The notes beneath the pieces are model-generated. The model ran no database searches, was not told where the DNA came from, and was given only the letters and a program-made list of their open reading frames with translations. Made by a program: the position numbers and the translations under genes. This document shows, one piece after another, positions 62,060 through 64,000 of a DNA stretch of 64,000 nt; the first letter of the stretch is position 1, and every line of letters starts with the position of its first letter. Origin of the DNA: Prodigiosinella aquatilis (GTDB lineage Bacteria > Pseudomonadota > Gammaproteobacteria > Enterobacterales > Enterobacteriaceae); the NCBI GenBank assembly GCA_030388725.1, contig CP128857.1:1426001-1490000 (forward strand), given 5' to 3'.

Positions 62060-63238
62060 TTAGATTCGTTCTACGATCATGGCAATGCCTTGACCCCCAC
62101 CGATGCAGAGCGTCGCCAAGCCCAGGTTTTTATCATAACTATGCAAGGCATGAACCAGTGTAACCAATATTCTGGCACCACTCGCGCCAATCGGATGTCC
62201 TAACGCAATCGCACCGCCATTGACGTTGACTTTTTCCGGATCAAGTTGCAGCTCACGTTGTACTGCCAGAAACTGAGAGGCAAACGCTTCGTTAGCTTCG
62301 ATCAGGTCAAGATCGTGAATACCCATGCCGGCTTTGGTCAATGCCTTTCGGGTCGCCGGAATGGGCCCTAATCCCATGACATCACTGGGAACACCGGCAG
62401 AAGCCCAATTTTTGATCCGCGCCAGTGGTGTGATGCCTTGCTTATGCGCCAGAGATTCCGTCATCAGAATCAATGTTGCGGCCGCATCGTTGATACCTGA
62501 AGCGTTACCCGCCGTCACAGTGCCATCAGGAGAAAAAGCAGGACGCAGTGCACTTAGTGAATCCCGTGTAGTATCGGCTCGTGGATATTCATCCTGAGCA
62601 AATATACGGGTCTGGTTTTTTTGTTTAAGCGTAATGGGAGTAATTTCGGTATTGAATCGTCCATTCTCTATGGCGTATTGAGCCTTCTGTTGTGATGCCA
62701 GGGCAACACTATCCTGTTCTTCCCGCGACAGTTGATAGCGGCGGGCAATATTTTCTGCCGTTGTCCCCATATGATAGTCGTTGAAGGCGCACCAGAGTCC
62801 GTCCTGAATCATGGAGTCCACCAGCTTACCATTCCCCATACGATATCCTTGACGGGCTTTTTCGAGCAGATAGGGCGCTGCGCTCATATTTTCCATGCCA
62901 CCGGTGATACAGACCCGGTTGTCGCCAGCCAGGATGGATTGTGCGCCAAGTACCACCGCTTTGAGCCCGGAACCGCAGACTTTGCTGACGGTAAGCGATG
63001 GGGTTTCAATACTAATCTCTGATGCGATGCTTGCCTGATGGGCAGGATTTTGTCCCAATCCGGCTTGTAGTACATTCCCGAGAATCACTTCATCAATACG
63101 TAGATCGTCGGGTAATGCGCAAAGGCCATCACGGATAGTCGAGGCGGCCATGTCGATAGCGGATGTATTGGCCAGACTACCGGCAAATTTTCCTATTGCG
63201 GTTCTTTTGGCACTGACAATAACGACCGAGTCATGCAT
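62060..63238 (-). CDS. atoB: Acetyl-CoA C-acetyltransferase (thiolase)
   Basis: Cleaves acetoacetyl-CoA to two acetyl-CoA. The 392-residue thiolase has nucleophile Cys88 ([10 protein letters not shown]), NEAFA, the His motif [16 protein letters not shown] and the second Cys in CIGGGQG. ATG 63238 follows GGAGG at 5 nt; an ATG four codons upstream would put that site inside the gene. It overlaps atoA by 8 nt. Paralogs such as PhaA or FadA-type enzymes are possible, but the atoDA linkage supports AtoB. Confidence 0.92.
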   Translation of the reverse strand: MHDSVVIVSAKRTAIGKFAGSLANTSAIDMAASTIRDGLCALPDDLRIDEVILGNVLQAGLGQNPAHQASIASEISIETPSLTVSKVCGSGLKAVVLGAQSILAGDNRVCITGGMENMSAAPYLLEKARQGYRMGNGKLVDSMIQDGLWCAFNDYHMGTTAENIARRYQLSREEQDSVALASQQKAQYAIENGRFNTEITPITLKQKNQTRIFAQDEYPRADTTRDSLSALRPAFSPDGTVTAGNASGINDAAATLILMTESLAHKQGITPLARIKNWASAGVPSDVMGLGPIPATRKALTKAGMGIHDLDLIEANEAFASQFLAVQRELQLDPEKVNVNGGAIALGHPIGASGARILVTLVHALHSYDKNLGLATLCIGGGQGIAMIVERI

Positions 63239-63893
63239 CGCTGCCTCCATTAATTTTCATTGTTTTTAAATCGGTGGAGACAATAAAGGTTGCCTCAGTT
63301 TTTTGACGCACGTTTTCCAGTGTGGTGTGGGGGCTGATTTCACTTAGTACCAATTGCTGATTAATAAAATGGAATACCGCCAGTTCGGTCACGACCATAT
63401 TGACTTTATTCACGGCAGTCAGTGGGTAAATACAGCGTTTCAATAGCTTCGCTTCACCATTTTTTGCACAGTGTTCCATGGCGATGATGACTTTCTTCGC
63501 ACCGACCACCAGATCCATAGCACCACCCATTCCCGGTACCATTTTCCCTGGAACCATCCAGTTGGCGAGGCTGCCATGCTCATCGACCTGTAAGCCACCA
63601 AGTACGCAGATATCCACGTGACCACCGCGGATCAGAGCGAACGAGAACGCGCTGTCGAACATAGCGGCACCAGGTACCATGCCGCAGGGTTGTCCACCGG
63701 CGTCAACCAGGTTTATGTCGGGTTCATCAATCGCACCCAGGCCCAGCAGGCCATTTTCTGACTGGAACGTCACCTGAATATTATCCGCTACATAATTGGC
63801 GACTTTGGTGGGTAAACCGATACCTAAATTAACCACATCGCCATCGTTGAGTTCTAAGGCTACCCGTCGGGCAATGATTGTTTTGGCATCCAT
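63231..63893 (-). CDS. atoA: Acetoacetate CoA-transferase, beta subunit
   Basis: With AtoD it moves CoA from acetyl-CoA to acetoacetate or other short-chain acids. The 220-residue subunit shows the catalytic Glu46 in SENGLLG, the GIGLPT loop, and [19 protein letters not shown] 63893 ([12 protein letters not shown], as in E. coli) follows GGAGAG; the frame is open upstream only because it overlaps the atoD end. The atoD stop and atoA start overlap as TAATG. Confidence 0.95.
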   Translation of the reverse strand: MDAKTIIARRVALELNDGDVVNLGIGLPTKVANYVADNIQVTFQSENGLLGLGAIDEPDINLVDAGGQPCGMVPGAAMFDSAFSFALIRGGHVDICVLGGLQVDEHGSLANWMVPGKMVPGMGGAMDLVVGAKKVIIAMEHCAKNGEAKLLKRCIYPLTAVNKVNMVVTELAVFHFINQQLVLSEISPHTTLENVRQKTEATFIVSTDLKTMKINGGSDA

Positions 63894-64000
63894 TATTGCT
63901 CTCCTACATAAAGATGATCGACGAGCGCCGCTGGCGTAATAATGCACTCTGGCGATAATTGACCAACGGGAATAATCTGTTCGCACTGGGCGATAACTTT
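63893..64000 (-). CDS. atoD: Acetoacetate CoA-transferase, alpha subunit, 3' end only
   Basis: The last 35 codons are present and the gene runs off the right edge. The C-terminus reads EQIIPVGQLSPECIITPAAL and VDHLYVGEQ, typical of subunit A of 3-oxoacid CoA-transferases. It is followed by atoA with a one-base overlap, so atoD-atoA-atoB is one tightly coupled operon. Confidence 0.85.
   Translation of the reverse strand, partial: KVIAQCEQIIPVGQLSPECIITPAALVDHLYVGEQ

Overview
The window is ordinary core chromosome of an enterobacterium. Almost every protein reads as a close relative of a named Escherichia coli gene. The gene order, the ERIC-type repeats and the mix of loci fit the plant-associated Pectobacteriaceae (Dickeya/Pectobacterium/Brenneria type); this placement is an inference from recall of families, not a database match. 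I see no rRNA or tRNA gene, prophage, intact insertion sequence, CRISPR array or defence island.

Layout. 1-5,000: 5' end of ybaP, the copper pump copA with its divergent regulator cueR, then ybbJ-qmcA. 5,500-10,450: class Ia ribonucleotide reductase (nrdA-nrdB-yfaE) and ubiG. 10,600-20,900: gyrA and the Rcs phosphorelay (rcsC converging on rcsD-rcsB), with an MFS gene placed directly in front of rcsD. 20,900-22,100: a 1.2 kb gene-free stretch with ERIC repeats, AT-rich DNA and a possible small RNA. 22,100-31,250: menaquinone operon menFDHBCE, yfaZ and yfaY. 31,350-36,800: cnoX-ybbO-tesA diverging from the ybbA-ybbP ABC system. 36,900-41,520: an accessory-looking patch with a Fur-boxed siderophore receptor plus binding protein and the remains of an amino-acid ABC transporter. 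41,800-46,810: galactose transporter mglBAC and its regulator galS. 47,100-57,900: purMN, upp-uraA, hda, yfgD, bepA, bcp, gcvR, dapA-bamC and purC. 58,000-62,000: a YeaL-type membrane protein, tmcA and ypfH. 62,000-64,000: an acetoacetate utilisation operon (atoD-atoA-atoB), cut by the window end.

How it works together. The loci are mostly independent housekeeping modules: copper export, dNTP supply, DNA topology, envelope stress signalling, anaerobic quinone synthesis, purine and pyrimidine salvage, lysine/peptidoglycan precursor synthesis and outer-membrane assembly. Several control regions can be read directly: a CueR promoter with a 19-bp spacer, NrdR and DnaA sites at nrdA, a Fur box at the siderophore unit, a PurR box at purM, and matched CRP plus Gal-operator pairs in front of both mglB and galS. 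I did not find a clearly new biological system. The best leads are an orphan terminator and promoter-like signal (possible sRNA) near 21.4-21.5 kb, a tandem ERIC pair in which one copy carries a 75-bp insert, the decayed ABC transporter at 41 kb, and a 19-codon ORF with a perfect Shine-Dalgarno at 61.1 kb.
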